Notes: generated from the letters alone by a model not told the origin. A stretch of DNA of 64,000 bases from Monosporascus cannonballus (GCA_004154925.1 QJNS01000232.1:57003-121002); one strand, 5' to 3'; positions 12,287 through 25,787 are shown, counted from the first letter of the stretch. A program made the numbers and translations.

Positions 12287-12931
12287 ATGCAATTCTCAAC
12301 GCTCCTAGCAACCGTCATGGCCGTCGCGGCTGGCGCCAATGCCGTCGCCGTCGGGACCCGCCAGGAGGCCCTCGCGACTCGTAAGCACTTTCTGGAGTTA
12401 TCTCTTCGCTCGTAATTTCCTAGTTCAAGACCAGAAATTCCCAAGCGAAGTCTCCGGGGAGCGTGTGGCTCCCGGAACGCACCTTTGAACTTCCCGCCAC
12501 TCGCTTTACGAAACCGTAAGGCATAATTACTGACTCTATATGTTGTAGTGCAAGCTTACAACTTCTCGACCTGCGACGTCGATGCCGTCCTCACCGTCGA
12601 CATTACGGACTTTGATTGCCACGACTTCGAGCAGAGCTACGGCAACGCCCAGGCCGCTCTCGCCAACCCCGAGGCCAACTGCATGCGTAAGTTCACTCCC
12701 TGACCCTGCCATCTTGTCCTCCTGTGGTTGCCCAGGACCGGGATTGCAAAATGACAACAGAGGTACGCCAGAGTGATTACATCAGCCGCTGACCGACGAC
12801 CCGCGTTCGTAGTCACCCTTTACAGCGAGCGCGGCTGCAACGGCGAGATCTACTGGGCCAAGCCCGGTACCTGCCCTGCCAACATCGACGGGATTGCCCG
12901 ATGGTCTTACGCCCTCACTTGCGCCGAGTAA
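12287..12931 (+). CDS. Small secreted six-cysteine protein (effector candidate), three exons
   Basis: The exons are 12287-12380, 12549-12686 and 12813-12931, giving 116 residues. Both introns have GTAAG-type donors (GTAAGC, GTAAGT), CTGAC branch sites and TAG acceptors, and the frame is kept. The N-terminus (MQFSTLLATVMAVAAGANA) is a clear signal peptide. The mature part has six Cys (STCD, FDCH, ANCM, RGCN, GTCP, LTCA), enough for three disulfides, and ends LTCAE. I do not recognise the family. Small size, secretion, an even number of Cys and a position about 1.6 kb from a RIP-mutated transposon block are the usual marks of fungal effectors, but function is not shown by the sequence. The gene itself is not AT-biased. 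Confidence 0.72.
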
Positions 12932-14478
12932 GAGCTATGCTTCGCGGGTATGCTAGGGGGACCACGTAAAACTGCTACCTTCCTGTGTATATAGTTAGCT
13001 GTTTTGTATATACCATGGAAGGCCCATTACACCCTATCCTCCAATTCATGCATGTCCACTAGTATACGTCAATCGCGCCGGCGCTTCCTCTACCCCCAAC
13101 CTAAGAACTACTTTGCTAGTCCGCTCGAAGTGCTTGTTACCGTATTGACTTCAAACTGAAGAGTGCGGTCAGGGGGGAAGCGCCCCCACTATGGTTGCTT
13201 AGCGTTAGCAGCTGGTGGGGCCCCGAGAATCCAAAAGGGCGGCCATCAAAATTGCCTGTATGCGAAACATACCTACGTGTTAAAAGACAATCGATATCTT
13301 CCAGGACTGTGGAAAGACGTCACGCACTTCTCCTTGGTCGCTCGTGGTTTGGCCTAAGCATGTATGTAACTCTGTCCAAGCGAAGGCGCCAATACCTCGA
13401 TACCCACTCAGGCGGGCTTTCGCCGCCGGAATACGACGGAGCAAGAGACGCGGGCTGATGGCGAGCTTGTTATATAGACAGATCATACATCCCACCCCAT
13501 CAACATCCCAGACCAGGTGGCCGTTGCCTCTGGAATCTCAGCCCAGCAATATTGGCGCTCCCTTATTCCGCATCGAATGACTAATAAAGTCGCCTCTTAC
13601 GCTTGACGTACCTATACTCACCTCGCTAATTGTACGAGGAGCTGTACACTTTCGGGTGTTAATGTACCGTAACGTATACTCCTACCTCGCGCCCTTCGAC
13701 GTCAAGTCCCTCACACCCTCTTACTCAGATCATCGTTCTACCCATATCTCAAAACATAGCAGCCATCCATACCAACCAGTGAGATCGGACATAGCGGAGC
13801 ATGCCCTTCCTTCCTTTACCCCTTACTTTATATGGCTCTTAGAAACTGATGTATTCTGCCCCTTTTCTTCCAACTCGTGGGTTTCGTCGCCTTCAGCATC
13901 ATTCGCTCCTTCGTAACCGCGACCCCCCTTTCCCCTTATCGGTTGCGGTGTGCCCCTCTTCATACGTGAGTCCACCTCCCGTCTAATGAAATATTCAAGC
14001 TGTCTTGCGAGCCACACCGAATGGCTACCCATACGCCTAGTATGACCTAGTATGACGTATTCCCCTTTCAATGCTAAGATACTTACCTTGGAGCCGCAGA
14101 TGCGTCCCTGCCAACCATCCGGCGAGCAGAAGGCGCACAGGGTTTCTACAGTCTAGGTATGTCCACGCGCTGAACACTTTAAGTCCTCCTGTAATCACGT
14201 ATTCAAGCACAGGATCAAGTACGCCCAAGCCAGGCACCTTAACAGACGAGCATCTCGAGATCTCAGAACATATTCTTCTTTTTTTTCCTTCATTCGTCAG
14301 CGCGCGGCGCAGGAGTATTATATCTACGTATCGGTACATGTTACGACATTCTCATCATTTCGTTTTCTTTTTCGTTCTCTCTTCATGCGATTGCTGAAAC
14401 CAGGGTCCAGAAAGACAAACAGAATGGACCGGAGCAAGAAAACGAGGTCGAGTTCGTCCGTCATCTCTTTCCGTTCTA
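12932..14478. other. Intergenic, no gene seen
   Basis: Only short unconvincing frames occur on either strand. It contains the 3' flanks of the secreted-protein gene and of the nucleoside transporter, which converge here. Confidence 0.55.
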
Positions 14479-16456
14479 CTAACTAGCGCCGGCTACGGTG
14501 GACTGGATGATGCCCTCCGTGGCGAGCATGCCGGCGACGCTCGCGCTCGTCAGGGTCGAGATGATGCCGGCGGTCAGGGCCGAGATGGCGACCCTTGAGA
14601 CGTCGCCTCCCCGATTGGGTGCGATCTGGGTCAGCACGCCGATCTGGGTACCGAGAGAGCCGATGTTGCCGAAACCCTGTGGAACGTGCATCAGTTACTG
14701 CGGGATAACAAACGTAACAAACACTGTAGGGGAGGGGCCTGTCTGATGACTCACGCAACAAGCATAGGTGGCGATGAGCTTCGACCGATCGGTCATCACG
14801 GCATAGGGAGATTCGGGGTCGCTGAGCTGGGCGAATGCGGCGAACTCGTTGATGATGATCTTCTGGCCGATGAGCTGGCCGACAAGGAGGAGATCCTGGT
14901 TCGGAACGCCGAGCAGCCAGGAGACGGGGAAGAAAATGTAGCCGAGGATGAGCTGCAGCGTCAGCTTCGTCTCTATCATGCCCCAGTAGCCGGCCCACCA
15001 CCCGAGGAAGCCGTTGACGAGGCCGACGAAGGCGATGATACAGAGCAAGGTAGCAACAATCATCCCAGAAATCTTCAGGCCGAGCCAGGCTCCGTTAGCA
15101 AACGCATGGAGGGCATTTGCGGCCTTGCCCTCTTCGTCGTCTGGGACGACGACACGTCCCGAGGTCAGCGTCTCTTCGGTCTCGGGGTATCGCATCTTTG
15201 AGATAGCCAGCGAGGCCGGGATCGACATGATGCACGAGGACACCAGCGCCTGCGGGTTCAGACCCATGCCGATGTAGGCTACAAGCACGGAACCGGCGAT
15301 GGTAGCAAAACCGCAAGTCATGACTTGGTGAATCTCGGCCTGTGTGAGATGAGGGACGAAAGGTTTAATCAACATGGCCGACTCGCCCTGCCCAATGAAG
15401 GGGGTGGCGGAAGCAACAACGGCCTCGGCGCCGGACACGTGAAGGGCCCAGAAGAAGAACACGGCAAACTTCTTGACGAACCACTGGATAAGGCCGAGGT
15501 AGTAGCATAGAGACACTAGGGAGACGAAGAAGATGATGGCCGGAATAACCGCAGTAAAAAACCAGGGAAGCTTAGGGACGGTCTCGTCGGTCAGGAAAGT
15601 CACACCCTCGTTGGCGAAACCCAGCAGAGTGCGAGCCAGGAAGGAGATGAAATTGAAGATATCGTAACCGGCCTGGGTCCGCAAGACGAAAAGGGCAACG
15701 ACGAACTGGGTCAACATGCCGCCGATGACCGTGTGCCACGGGATCACCCTCCAGTTCCTCGAGGTCAGGGTCATGACGGCGATCATGACCACCAGACCAA
15801 AGAGCGCCTGCGCTCGACGCGCGCGGGTGTTCTCCTGATCTTCCGGCGAAACCATGGAACCGAGAAGGAAAACCGCGACGGTAACGAGCGCAGCAAGCGG
15901 CTTGTGGAGCTTCCTGGGAATCATTTCGTAGACTCTAAATGCGGTATGGCGCCAGACGAGCTTGACAGGCTTCATGACATACTTGACGGGTATGTAGACG
16001 GTCACGATGCGGATCGTGATGGCCAGCCACAGCAGGAATGGGATCAGCCAGTTAAGTCTGTGGCGGTAGACAGCCAAGCCGTAAGCCCACCAACTGAAGT
16101 GCCGCGTCAGCCCGGTCCGGTTCATTCAAGACGGCCCCGTCGAGTCCCTTCGAAACTTACATGGTCCAGAGAGCCCATATGAGAAAATGCACGAGGGGCC
16201 TGAGCTTCCGGTACCAGATGGCAACGAAGTGCTGGAAGGTCGTGCCATTGGTCTCGGCGATCTGACCGACATTGCCGCTCTCCTCGTCAAGCGATTTCTC
16301 ATGAGCGGGATAATCTTGAGGCTTTTCGGTCAGATCATGACCCCTCTCCGGAGTGGCCCTGTCGGAGCGATTCCCGACGGTGGCGTCGGGACTCGATGAG
16401 ATTTCGTCGCGGGGGGAATCGGCGGCGGCGGCGCGGGACAGTCCCTTCTCATCCAT
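14479..16456 (-). CDS. Concentrative nucleoside transporter (CNT family)
   Basis: The exons, in minus order, are 16456-16161, 16093-14755 and 14676-14479, giving 610 residues. The start is the first true ATG of the frame (MDEKGLSRAAAADS). A hydrophilic N-terminus of about 80 residues precedes a long multi-span membrane region. CNT hallmarks are the core GQGESAMLIKPF, the run VMTCGFATIAGSVLVAYIG, the loop around VGQLIGQKIIINEFAAF and, across the last intron, TYACCGFGNIGSLGTQIG. CNT proteins import nucleosides with H+ or Na+ at the plasma membrane, and fungal members are generally thought to be proton-coupled. Both introns (67 and 78 nt) keep the frame. Family identity is strong, substrate preference unknown. 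Confidence 0.93.
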
Positions 16457-19400
16457 CTTTGCCCACTTTCGAGTCTGGGCGAGGATCGATCTCTCCTTGT
16501 GCTCTCTTGTCTTCGCGAGACCAGATGCTCTTCCCAATTAGGGAATGAGTGTGGAGATGGGGCGCAGTGGAGAGCACGACAAGAAAAAGGCAAAAACTGA
16601 GTTTGGCGGTTATTTCAGGTGTTGTGCGTGCAAGGGAGGGCCAATTAATAGCTAAAAATGACTTCCGCGCTCAGCAGTCGACGAATCAGCCACTTGCCCT
16701 CAACCAGAACCCCGACCCGACCTGTAGGCTCTTATTAGAGTATCTGGTGGAGCGAAAACCCAGGGTCGCGTGGTCCACGAGTCTATCCACGAGTCTAGAT
16801 GAACCTTGGTTGATCTCCAAGCAGCCCCAAGCCGTGGAGGACTTCTCGATCAGGAAGGCCGCCCTATCTCTGGCTCTGAACCCTGTCCCGCCTGGGGTAA
16901 CTAGCGGCTGCGGACCGGGCGATACGCGCGAGTACGTAAATATAAAAAGATTAAGAGAGAGAGAGAGAAAAAGCGTATAGTCCCTATCTAGGTGCCTTAT
17001 TCGGATGATACGGCCATAGGCTAGCTTTGACTTACTACTGTACACTTCCCAGCTTTCTCTCTAAGCAGCTCGAAAACGTTGACACACGATAGATACAATA
17101 TACGTGATGGATTCTAGATCGGGAATTGGGAATGGCCGTGGCAATGTGGGCATCTTCCCACTCCAAGTGGCGACTCGGAGTACAAGATGAAGGAGGGGGG
17201 GCTATATATGATGCATGTACTAATAAGAGTACTATGCAAGAAGGGGAGGATTCCCAATTGGATGGTGAAGCCGAGGCGGGCTTGCTTGCCCAGGCAGGCC
17301 AGGATCTCCAAGCCGTTATCATCTCTTCATAGGTATGATACATAGGACGCATTTTGCTCCAGGAATGTGATGGTAGCGAATGCTGGTAATGGTGCTAGGT
17401 GGTTGGTAGTCTAGGGTTAAGTTGCTAGCAGACGACGAAAAGCAGGAGATCCGAACGAATCGATTGGTTATCGTCGGGGTCGCACCACTTAGTGCCGCCT
17501 AACCCGCCTAACTATCCCGGGCAAGGCGCCGCAAGCACCTCGGTCGGCGTTTTTTAGACTATAAATGCTTTTTTCCACCTCTTGTGTAGACGGGATACGG
17601 TAGCAATCTACTCCATCCCGCGTAACGTTCTACACCGGGATGTCTCCAGAGTATTCGAAAGACTTTCTAGCCAATGCGAGGGGCCTCCTGAAACCGCATG
17701 CATCGTTCGCTATGAACATGCCTCGTCCGTGTAAGTGTACTGTACCCTTTGCGTGTCGGCCAATTTGATCCGGCAGACGCTGAGATCCATCATATTGCGT
17801 ATCAATTGATGTAAAGAACGGGGCTAGAAATGAGCTAGAAAGGATGGCCAGCCAGTCATGAGAGAGGAAAACTGCCATTGGCATTCTTGCATGAGTCCTT
17901 TGAAATCCGAAGGTAGGCGAGATGTTTACCATTGGTCGCGGCCGGGTCCGGGATCCGTCAGAAGGGAGCTGTAGGCACGGGGAGGCCGCTCTCCCAAGTG
18001 GACCGTACCCTGCCGCACCGCCCCCAAATACCTCCACCGAGCCCTTAGCTCTGCCCTATCTCGTTGATAAGACCGATATGTAGGCGTTAGGTGTGGCGCA
18101 TGGAGTACCGGTACAACTCATGCAGATATTTCATATGTCCAACCCATCTGACAAAGACAATGACCAAATACGGGTAGAACAGATATCTTCCAACGCTATT
18201 CGTTGGTTCGCCGCTGAAGGTGCCTTCAGACGCTTCCCGTGCTACTGTAAGCACCCGAGTAATTCGGCGAGCTCGGAATCGTACGTCAGATTGGACCGGC
18301 TACATAAAGTAGGTACTTAAATCAGCCATTCTACTAATATTGCTTCGCGAGAAGAGAAACAAACTAGTAAAGAACGGCTGGCTCGCTACACGCAGCCGGC
18401 TCAGAACGTCCAACGTTTTGAGTTGGCCGGGAACAAGCGGAAACAAACCTTTCAAAAAAGCTTGCTTGCTTGTTGTGTGCGGGCAAGCGGATTCGAGAAT
18501 AGCATAGAATTTCATGTCTCTTTTAAGAGTCGTGGGCTCAGAGCGAGAAACAAGACAAACAGTTTGTTCTCTGTGTCGTGTCTTTCGCCAGACGGTGACT
18601 GGGCCACAAACAAGACCCATCAGCCACTCGGCTTGCCCAGCCCGGAGGTGATGACGCCAAACTGCTGGCCTGGCACACTGGTACGGTTCGCTAAGGGCGG
18701 ACTTCTAATCCTCCCGCATACGCTTAGTACTATACGCTCCCTACGTATCCGTTCGGTATAGTGTCCCAATTGAGGGATAGATAGTCCTGCGAGCCGAAGG
18801 CTTGGTACTATCTCAGCACCTCGTATCGTCACCATTGGAGGCCAGCCGACTTTGTATGGCACGCAAGGTAGCCCCCAGTCGGGCGAAAGTGAGGGAGCTG
18901 AACTTTATCGCTGTAACGTTCCGTCACCTTCCAGTTTGGGATGATGGGCACGTGCGGCCCGAATGAAACTACCTCGGCCGGGCCCCGGAAACTGAGACAT
19001 GTTTGTGTTACCGGGACCGCGCAATAAAAAGAAAGACGAGCATCGCATTTCCTTGCCAAAGGTTCATCGATGCAAAATCGAACACATGATCGTTAACCCT
19101 AGAGGTACATTGACTGCCAAGCCGCACGGTATGTAGGACTAGCCACTAACAACTAACCCTAAATGGCCAGCCACACAAGCCTCTCACCGCCGTCAGGTAC
19201 GAACCTTTTTCACGAACGACCGAAGCTAACAATCAGGGGGAAATCGTCCTACTGATACGTGGTGACGCCATTGAACCTAATTCACCCGGGTCCTACTGGG
19301 CTGCCATTAGCCAGTCGCCGTTTCCATAACACCGAAGATTTTAGTATGCCCCGCTACCGATTTTGGAATCGGTAACTCCCGCCTAGAAGGCAGCGGCTCG

Positions 19401-22400
19401 AATCCTGGGCCGATGTATCCGTGACCGTCCCAGGGGCACATGGTGTTTAAGCTCAAGCTTTTCTCATTTAGTGGCTCATGAAAAGAGGTAGACGGGGATG
19501 GAGTCAGCACGCCAGCCCTCACGGGGGCGACTTCGTGCCAACCGTGATTGCCGACCGTAATCACCGCCCGCTAGTTCTTGTCGCGCGTGTCAACCTTCGT
19601 CTCCCGGCATATAGCCTCGAGGCCCTCCGGCCCGGGCCATATCACTTGAGGATGTTCCCGCAGTTTTCCCTCTGTGAGAGCAACTTGCAGCGCAGCTAGA
19701 CTAACTTCTTGCGGCACAGGATTGAATACGCCTATAGTGCAGGCCCCTTAGCTATAGACAATCCGCAGTAGACCAGCAGGGCTCTCCTTCTCCTTGGCTT
19801 TTCTTCGTTGACACCACATACCCATTTTACACTTCATAAGCTCGTCCTGCTCCGAGAACAGGGGGTCCGATACCACAATCGTACTGCAAAGCTACGCATG
19901 GCCAGTTACAGTTAAAGACGCTGAGCGCGCCAGCGGGGTAGCGACATAGGGAAATGCGAGTCCAAGCCCGTAGTTAAGGCGCATTATCAGTGTATCAGGA
20001 TAGCAGGCGCGGTTTTTGTCGATAAATAATGTTACACGAGCCAGGACAGTTCGTTCAAGAAGAAAACTATTGTGGTCCTGTGATCCGGGATGTGCCCCCG
20101 GAGGTGTCGTTTCGCGATCTCACGGTATTCCCCATCTCCTATCACAGGTTCAACCAGGGGTAAGGCCGGGTCAACAGATGTACGAGGGAGTGAGACCGTG
20201 AAGAGAATCAACCCGAAAAGCTCAAGTACGTCAGAGCCGGATTGGCCATCGAAATAGAGTCGGTCGTGTTCTTACGGAGTATGCAAGGGAGGCAAGCCGG
20301 CCGGAGCTCCAGTTCACGGGCGGGAAACGGGGGGCTTGGTTTGGACGGGCTGCAGCGCGGACGTTCCGGTGCCCCAAGGGCCTGGCACCCGTGGCTCGGT
20401 TAGTCCCCCCTCTGTATCATTGGAACAGCTGCTGATGCTCGGAATCTCGAGAAAGAGAAGCGGACGCGTTGCACAGCCCGGGTGCGCTGCACGGGGGGTA
20501 TTCCCGGCCACCAGCTGGGGACGCGGTTGGGGGTGGGCATGAGATTGAACGAGATTGAAATCAACTGACTCGGGGTTAAAAGTCGTCTAAAGCGAGAGCC
20601 GTCAGCAATTGGAAGTCTGAAGCGTGCATCACCGTGTAAGCTGGTATGGGGCCCCAGTTGGCGCAGTGGTGGAGCAGGATTTGAGGCGCCCCCCGCCCCC
20701 TTCCACCTCTCTGCTTGGAAGCGTCCAAGGTTCAGCCCCGGGCGAACCGTTAGGTGTGCACGTCTAAACTTTATACCGTTCCCTTTTGGGAGACGGACTG
20801 TTCCCCTAGCCCTTCCTCGAATGAGACTCGACTGGGTAGGGCGATTATGTGATGGTCCGTCCTCGCCTTGCAACCACTCAGTGTCTGTGTATGTGCGTGC
20901 AGTTGCGCCGTTCGCAACGGCCGTGATACCCCCTGCCGCTCTATCCGTCAAGGCTGAACGCCGTTCGGCTTATCGCTCTCTTCCGATGCCACCGATGTCC
21001 GCTCCTCCCCTGGAAGGGGTAGCAACCTCTTATACAGAAGTCTCCAACCGCAATCATGGCGAGTGTACGACCGATACTACAGGTTCCGGGGCTAGGTAAA
21101 GCTGGATTTGCTGACAGTGCTACGTAGGTACGCCTTCTCGTTCGTTCTCTCCCGAGCATCCAGACCGCTTGACCCGCCTCTTCGCGTGGCTACGATGCCC
21201 CTTATTAGCTCCTTTTCGGGTACATACTACGCAGGTCTACGTGTCCTGCACATGGTTGGATGTCCCCCAGCTTAATGAGACGAGGTGGTAAGCCCAGAAG
21301 TAGCTGGGACTCAGGGGGTGAAGGCCTCGATTCCATGGAGTTATGCTCGGAGTCATGCCATACGTGCATATTACCCATATAAAGAGCAAGACATTCACGG
21401 GTAGTTAGTAGTACGGCTAACATCCGCTTGAGCACTCCCACATTTACACATACATACTATGGTGCTGGAGGTAAGTCTTCACACACTCCCAGGTCGATGA
21501 GCTAATAGCCCCACCACGCCCTTGCATATAAGTTAGCGCATATCCTTACGAAGTTGTTGTTTCCTGCCTAAATGCAGTATTATCTAGGAATACTACCAAC
21601 CGTGTATTCTGCATATTTCAGAAGAGTTGGAAACGCTTAGGAGTTGGAACGCCGACAATTTGCATGTCAGTTCTGATAACCCTTAGGACGGCCCCCGGGA
21701 TAGACCATCTGATTTTTATATTAGGCGTCTATTACCGTGCCCCGCCAGTACATGGCAGCGTGAGGAAACTTTTGCCTGATATCGCAGTACACACATAGGG
21801 GCGCGCATATCACACATCATAGATCACAGCAAAGTCACAAATCGCACATAAGAGAACAAAACGTTGAGGCGGCCGAATCTCTCAATTATCTCGCGCGGAG
21901 ATGGGGCCTAAGCCAGGGCGGCGAAAACGGGGGTCTCCGAGGGGTGTGGGGCGAATCGGGGGGTACACAGGAAAACACATACACCCCCTTTTCCTGTCCC
22001 TGTCCCCTTGGATAGATACCTAGGTAGAAAGATTGCTACATGAAAATTGACCAGCTAGCCATCCAGGCTAGTAACGAATCTCCAGCCTGTCTGACCCATT
22101 TTCGCCGGTAGTGTTTCCGTTCCTTGACTTTTCTCTCAAAAATCTTTTTTTTTGTTTTGCTCTTTAGAGGGAGGTGCCGGCTTGCAGCGCCAGCGGAACC
22201 GATGCAGGGTGCTTGCGGACGTGCGCCTGCAGGTAGGTAGGTGGGTAAGCCGCCCACGCGCTCGCTTTCGTCTCGAGACCGAAACTAGTCGCGTGTTTCG
22301 CGTGTGGCGCTTCCCGACATTCTAGGTATAGGTAGATTGTCGTGTCCACATAGGAGATGGAGGTTTCTTTTTTTGTGGCAGCGAAGGAGGCGCGTGCCCA

Positions 22401-23217
22401 GCCTGTGAGTCTTTCAATTTCGTCCTCCCCCGGCTGCCTCTCGCTAGGAAAGAACAACGCGTGATAATTCGTGGAAAGAAAGACAAAATCGCGCCAATCG
22501 AGAAAATATCGTAATTGTCGTTGCCGTGAAAAAAAAACCATTGCCCGTAAACCTTTCTGAACCCTTTCCCGTCCCGAAGATCTGCGATGAAAAACAGTGC
22601 TCGTGTGCCATTCTGTGGTATATTCTTGTCGATTTGGTGCGCCTGGAGAAATCGACAACCGACCGTTTCCAAAAACACAGACCAGAAAGCAGAAAAAACG
22701 CTGTCGGGAAAAGAAGACATAACCCCCATAAACGACATGTACTGGAGTGGTGAGCTGGGTGATCAGATAAAAGTCGTGGAGAGCTCGAGCAGTGAGGAGG
22801 GCATGATGGTGATGCGGTAGCCAGGCCAGATCATCCAAGTACGTTCATAACCCGTGGGCCTCACTCTCTTACACATTCTCTTCTCCCGTAAATCAAACAG
22901 ATTGGTCAGCAAACGTTGACGAGGAAGCGGAGTGCGGACGGAAAGCTCGCGCTTATAACGCTTCCAGTCTGATGAGTTCGTCGGCCGGGATAGTCGAAGA
23001 TGTAGCGGAGAAATTGAGCGAGGATGGAACAAAATGACGAGGAAATCAAAGCACGGAACAAAATCATCTCCCTCTGGTAAAGCAATCCGTTATCCTCGCC
23101 AACTTCGTGTACGCCGTATCGAATATGTGTGGGGACTTGTCAGGGAAGACCAATTCGTTAGACATGTTTATACAACCGGCAAGTCCCCCGAGAAGGAGGA
23201 CTCCGCCCTAGGACCTC
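16457..23217. other. Long gene-poor stretch with balanced GC
   Basis: About 6.7 kb without any coding region I can support. Open frames are short, overlap on both strands and show no domain or splice logic. The 224-residue minus frame around 22164-22838 and the 183-residue minus frame at 20400-20951 look like chance. Minor features are a (GA)n run near 16953-16972 and an inverted repeat TACCGAT/ATCGGTA at about 19352-19372. Unlike the first 10 kb it is not AT-rich. Confidence 0.5.
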
Positions 23218-24051
23218 TTAGACCGTCTTAGGGGTGCGAGCGTTGCTCAGCTCCACGACGTCGTCGAGGTGGTTGCACATGGCCACGAAAAGGTCGAAGA
23301 AGAGTTTACCGCCGCGCTCCATCTCCGACTGCATGGTTCCGCTCCTCTTAAAGGTCTTGCGACAACGGATGATAAGGGCGAGGTAATGAGCGCGGAGTCG
23401 CGAGTCCGTGTCGGGCGTGTTGTCGTAGGCGTACTGGGCCGACCGCAAGATCGTGCCGACATCGATCCCACTCTGCAGACCCTGCTTCCGGAGAGACAGG
23501 CGCTTGAGCTCCTCGAGTCCGAACTTGTCGGCGGCGCAATACACGACCGTGTCCCTGAGAAGGTGTTGTCCCACGCTGGAGACATACATTGTGGCCTCGA
23601 CGCCTCCGCGACCGCCTGCGGTGTTGTCATTGGAGGGGTCCGGGGATCTCATGGCGCCCTCGAGTTCCCAAGAGTTCCGGGGCTTGTTGTGCAACAAGCG
23701 GGGGTAGTAGTCGCCCTTGTAGAGGTATTCAAGGACGGCCGAGAAGACTTCGGGCTCCTGGTCGGGTAGCGAAATCCTCTTATTCTGCGGCTCGAGGTAC
23801 TGGTCCCGGCAGGCCTGTTGGAAGAACGGCGACTGGCACAGGACTTCCTCGTGGGCCGCAAACAGCCGCCCTTCTCTGCCGACGGTGAGGGTGACGATCG
23901 GAGAGTTGAGGTTCTTCTTAACGGGAAGAGTGTCCTCGAGCGACCGCTGCAGTTTCGAGACCTTCTGTGGGTCCCCGGCCGTGTTCGACTTCTTCGCAAG
24001 CTTCGCCGGCTTCTCCACTCGGTCCCGGGACCGGAACGAGCGCTTGAACAT
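23218..24051 (-). CDS. BTB/POZ domain protein
   Basis: A single exon of 277 residues. After a basic N-terminus of about 50 residues (MFKRSFRSRDRVEKPAKLAKKS), a BTB fold runs from about 50 to 125. Its marks are IVTLTVGREGRLFAAHEEVLC, then SPFFQQAC and the helix pair EPEVFSAVLEYLYKGDYYP. The C-terminal half is helical (QHLLRDTVVYCAADKFGLEELKRLSLRKQ), as in the BACK-like tails of fungal BTB proteins. Such proteins often act as Cul3 adaptors or multimerising scaffolds, and the partner here is not predictable. The ATG at 24049-24051 has a good context and no upstream exon is evident. Confidence 0.88.
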   Translation of the reverse strand: MFKRSFRSRDRVEKPAKLAKKSNTAGDPQKVSKLQRSLEDTLPVKKNLNSPIVTLTVGREGRLFAAHEEVLCQSPFFQQACRDQYLEPQNKRISLPDQEPEVFSAVLEYLYKGDYYPRLLHNKPRNSWELEGAMRSPDPSNDNTAGGRGGVEATMYVSSVGQHLLRDTVVYCAADKFGLEELKRLSLRKQGLQSGIDVGTILRSAQYAYDNTPDTDSRLRAHYLALIIRCRKTFKRSGTMQSEMERGGKLFFDLFVAMCNHLDDVVELSNARTPKTV

Positions 24052-25787
24052 GACGGCGACTGGTTGAAGGGGGCTGCAAAAGAAATCGAGAATGCGTATT
24101 GACTGGTGGTTGATGGGGACGGATCCAGAACTGTGCGGCTAGTTGTTCTGGTGCGGAATCTATGAAGAGAGCGACGAAAAGAGCGTGATTTCAAAGAAAA
24201 AGAATGATGAGGGGTATGATCGTAACGCACAAAAAAGGGATTGTCAGGTGTCCGGGCGGTATATCCCCGGAGTCTATTCAGAATGAACGAATGTATCTGG
24301 GGATAACCTATATGTTGCTTTGCGACCCTGGTGGTAGTGGTGTGGGGGAGGGAGAACAAAAGAAAGGGGGGCAGAATTGAGGGGGGATGTCGCAGATATT
24401 TATCCGTTTTCCAACACAGCCTCTAGCCTGTCCCAATGTCGGGCCACTTGGCCGGTGGCACACTACTCCAGGTAGAGAGAGATATGTAGGACCAGAACCA
24501 GGGCTCGGATGCTGATTTGACGGAATGGGGGGTCTCAGATCGTCACTGAGATGTCCGCGGGGGCGATGCATTTACCCCTGCTAGCTGCCTGCTATCACCA
24601 TCCAATGTTATCTGGCCGGTGTAAAGGTGTTGCAGTAGACCTTACGTTATGGGTGCGCTGAGCCTTTCGACCAATAGGGAAAGATGGAAGCGCAGCGTCC
24701 AATAGAAACGCCCCTAAGATAAGGCGGTCGACCAGGCGAAGCCAACTCGGAAGCGTCCGTTCACGCGCACTCCCCCACAGACACAGGTCGTGGAGGGGAA
24801 AGGGGCTTGGCTGCGTGCTGGCCGCACAACTCAGAGCTGCAAGTAAGCGTTGTAGTGGCGGTGGGTGGTGGCAGGGATGGAGTGGTAATTCCCCAGATGC
24901 TCAGTGGCCCGGTCGGTGGAGGACGACATGCAGCGGCAGCACGTCGAGCCCCGCCTCAAGGGTCTCCAAATGCTCTACAACTGGGCGCCTCATTATGCGT
25001 GCCCTGGTAGCTGCCTTGGTACACATGCTCCAGGTTTCGCACACATGCTGACATATCAGCCTGCGAGATGTGTTGTAAGGATCGAAGAAGACAACCACCA
25101 GCACGTGTTAATTAAAGTGGGGATAAAGGGCATCCGTCCCAGGGGCAGGATCGGTTTGTGATAGCGGGGGCCAGCTGTTTGAAGTCAGGGACGAGAGGGG
25201 CCGCCAACTTGACGGATACCTGTCGCTATGACCGGATTAGGATACTATGTCAGCCCTACCTAGATAACGTTAAGACTTCATATCCACTTGCTATGAGCAC
25301 AGGTGTGTCAGCTCACGGGGAGATAAAGATCTTGCATTGATTTGGGATTGGGTCTACAGTGACACCCCCGTGAGTTGTACGACGCTTCATGGACTCTCTA
25401 TCATTACCCCTCAAATCGCATTTTGGGTGACTTGTCATTACCCCTCTACATCTCAATGCCCACTAAGTTAGCTACCTAATCAGAGAGCCTCACCGATCCA
25501 AGACAGATCGCGAGCTCGGTTCCGGCGCTTAAGTCCACGTCAGCAGCAAATCGTGTCCCTGAACTGCGCAACCCCAATTGTAACGAATGACATTAACCTC
25601 TGTTTCTTCCAGAAGGAGCACTGTTCTCGAACCCCACTGGCGCATCTGGACTCGATATTCAACACTCGGGCGCACTGCTCCATGCCGACATTCCTAGCCA
25701 TGCCTACTTCCCCAGCCCACTTGCTGATGCGGCAGATCCGCTTCGTTGATGTCTAATGCTCAAACCGATATTTGTTGACTATGCAGC
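24052..25787. other. Intergenic, no gene seen
   Basis: The promoter side of the BTB gene, then sequence without coding signal. Short frames at 24,900-25,160 on both strands have no recognisable domain. Two near-identical words CATTACCCCTC occur at about 25402 and 25437. Confidence 0.5.

Noticed and set aside
19345..19420. A tRNA-like look: inverted repeat followed by GGCTCGAATCC
   Set aside because: The would-be T arm and acceptor stem do not pair, and no D arm is present.
20400..20951. A 183-residue minus-strand frame
   Set aside because: Arg/Pro-rich with no motif or splice context. Treated as chance in balanced-GC sequence.
22164..22838. A 224-residue minus-strand frame
   Set aside because: No domain, no signal peptide, unnatural composition and overlapping frames on both strands, so probably chance.
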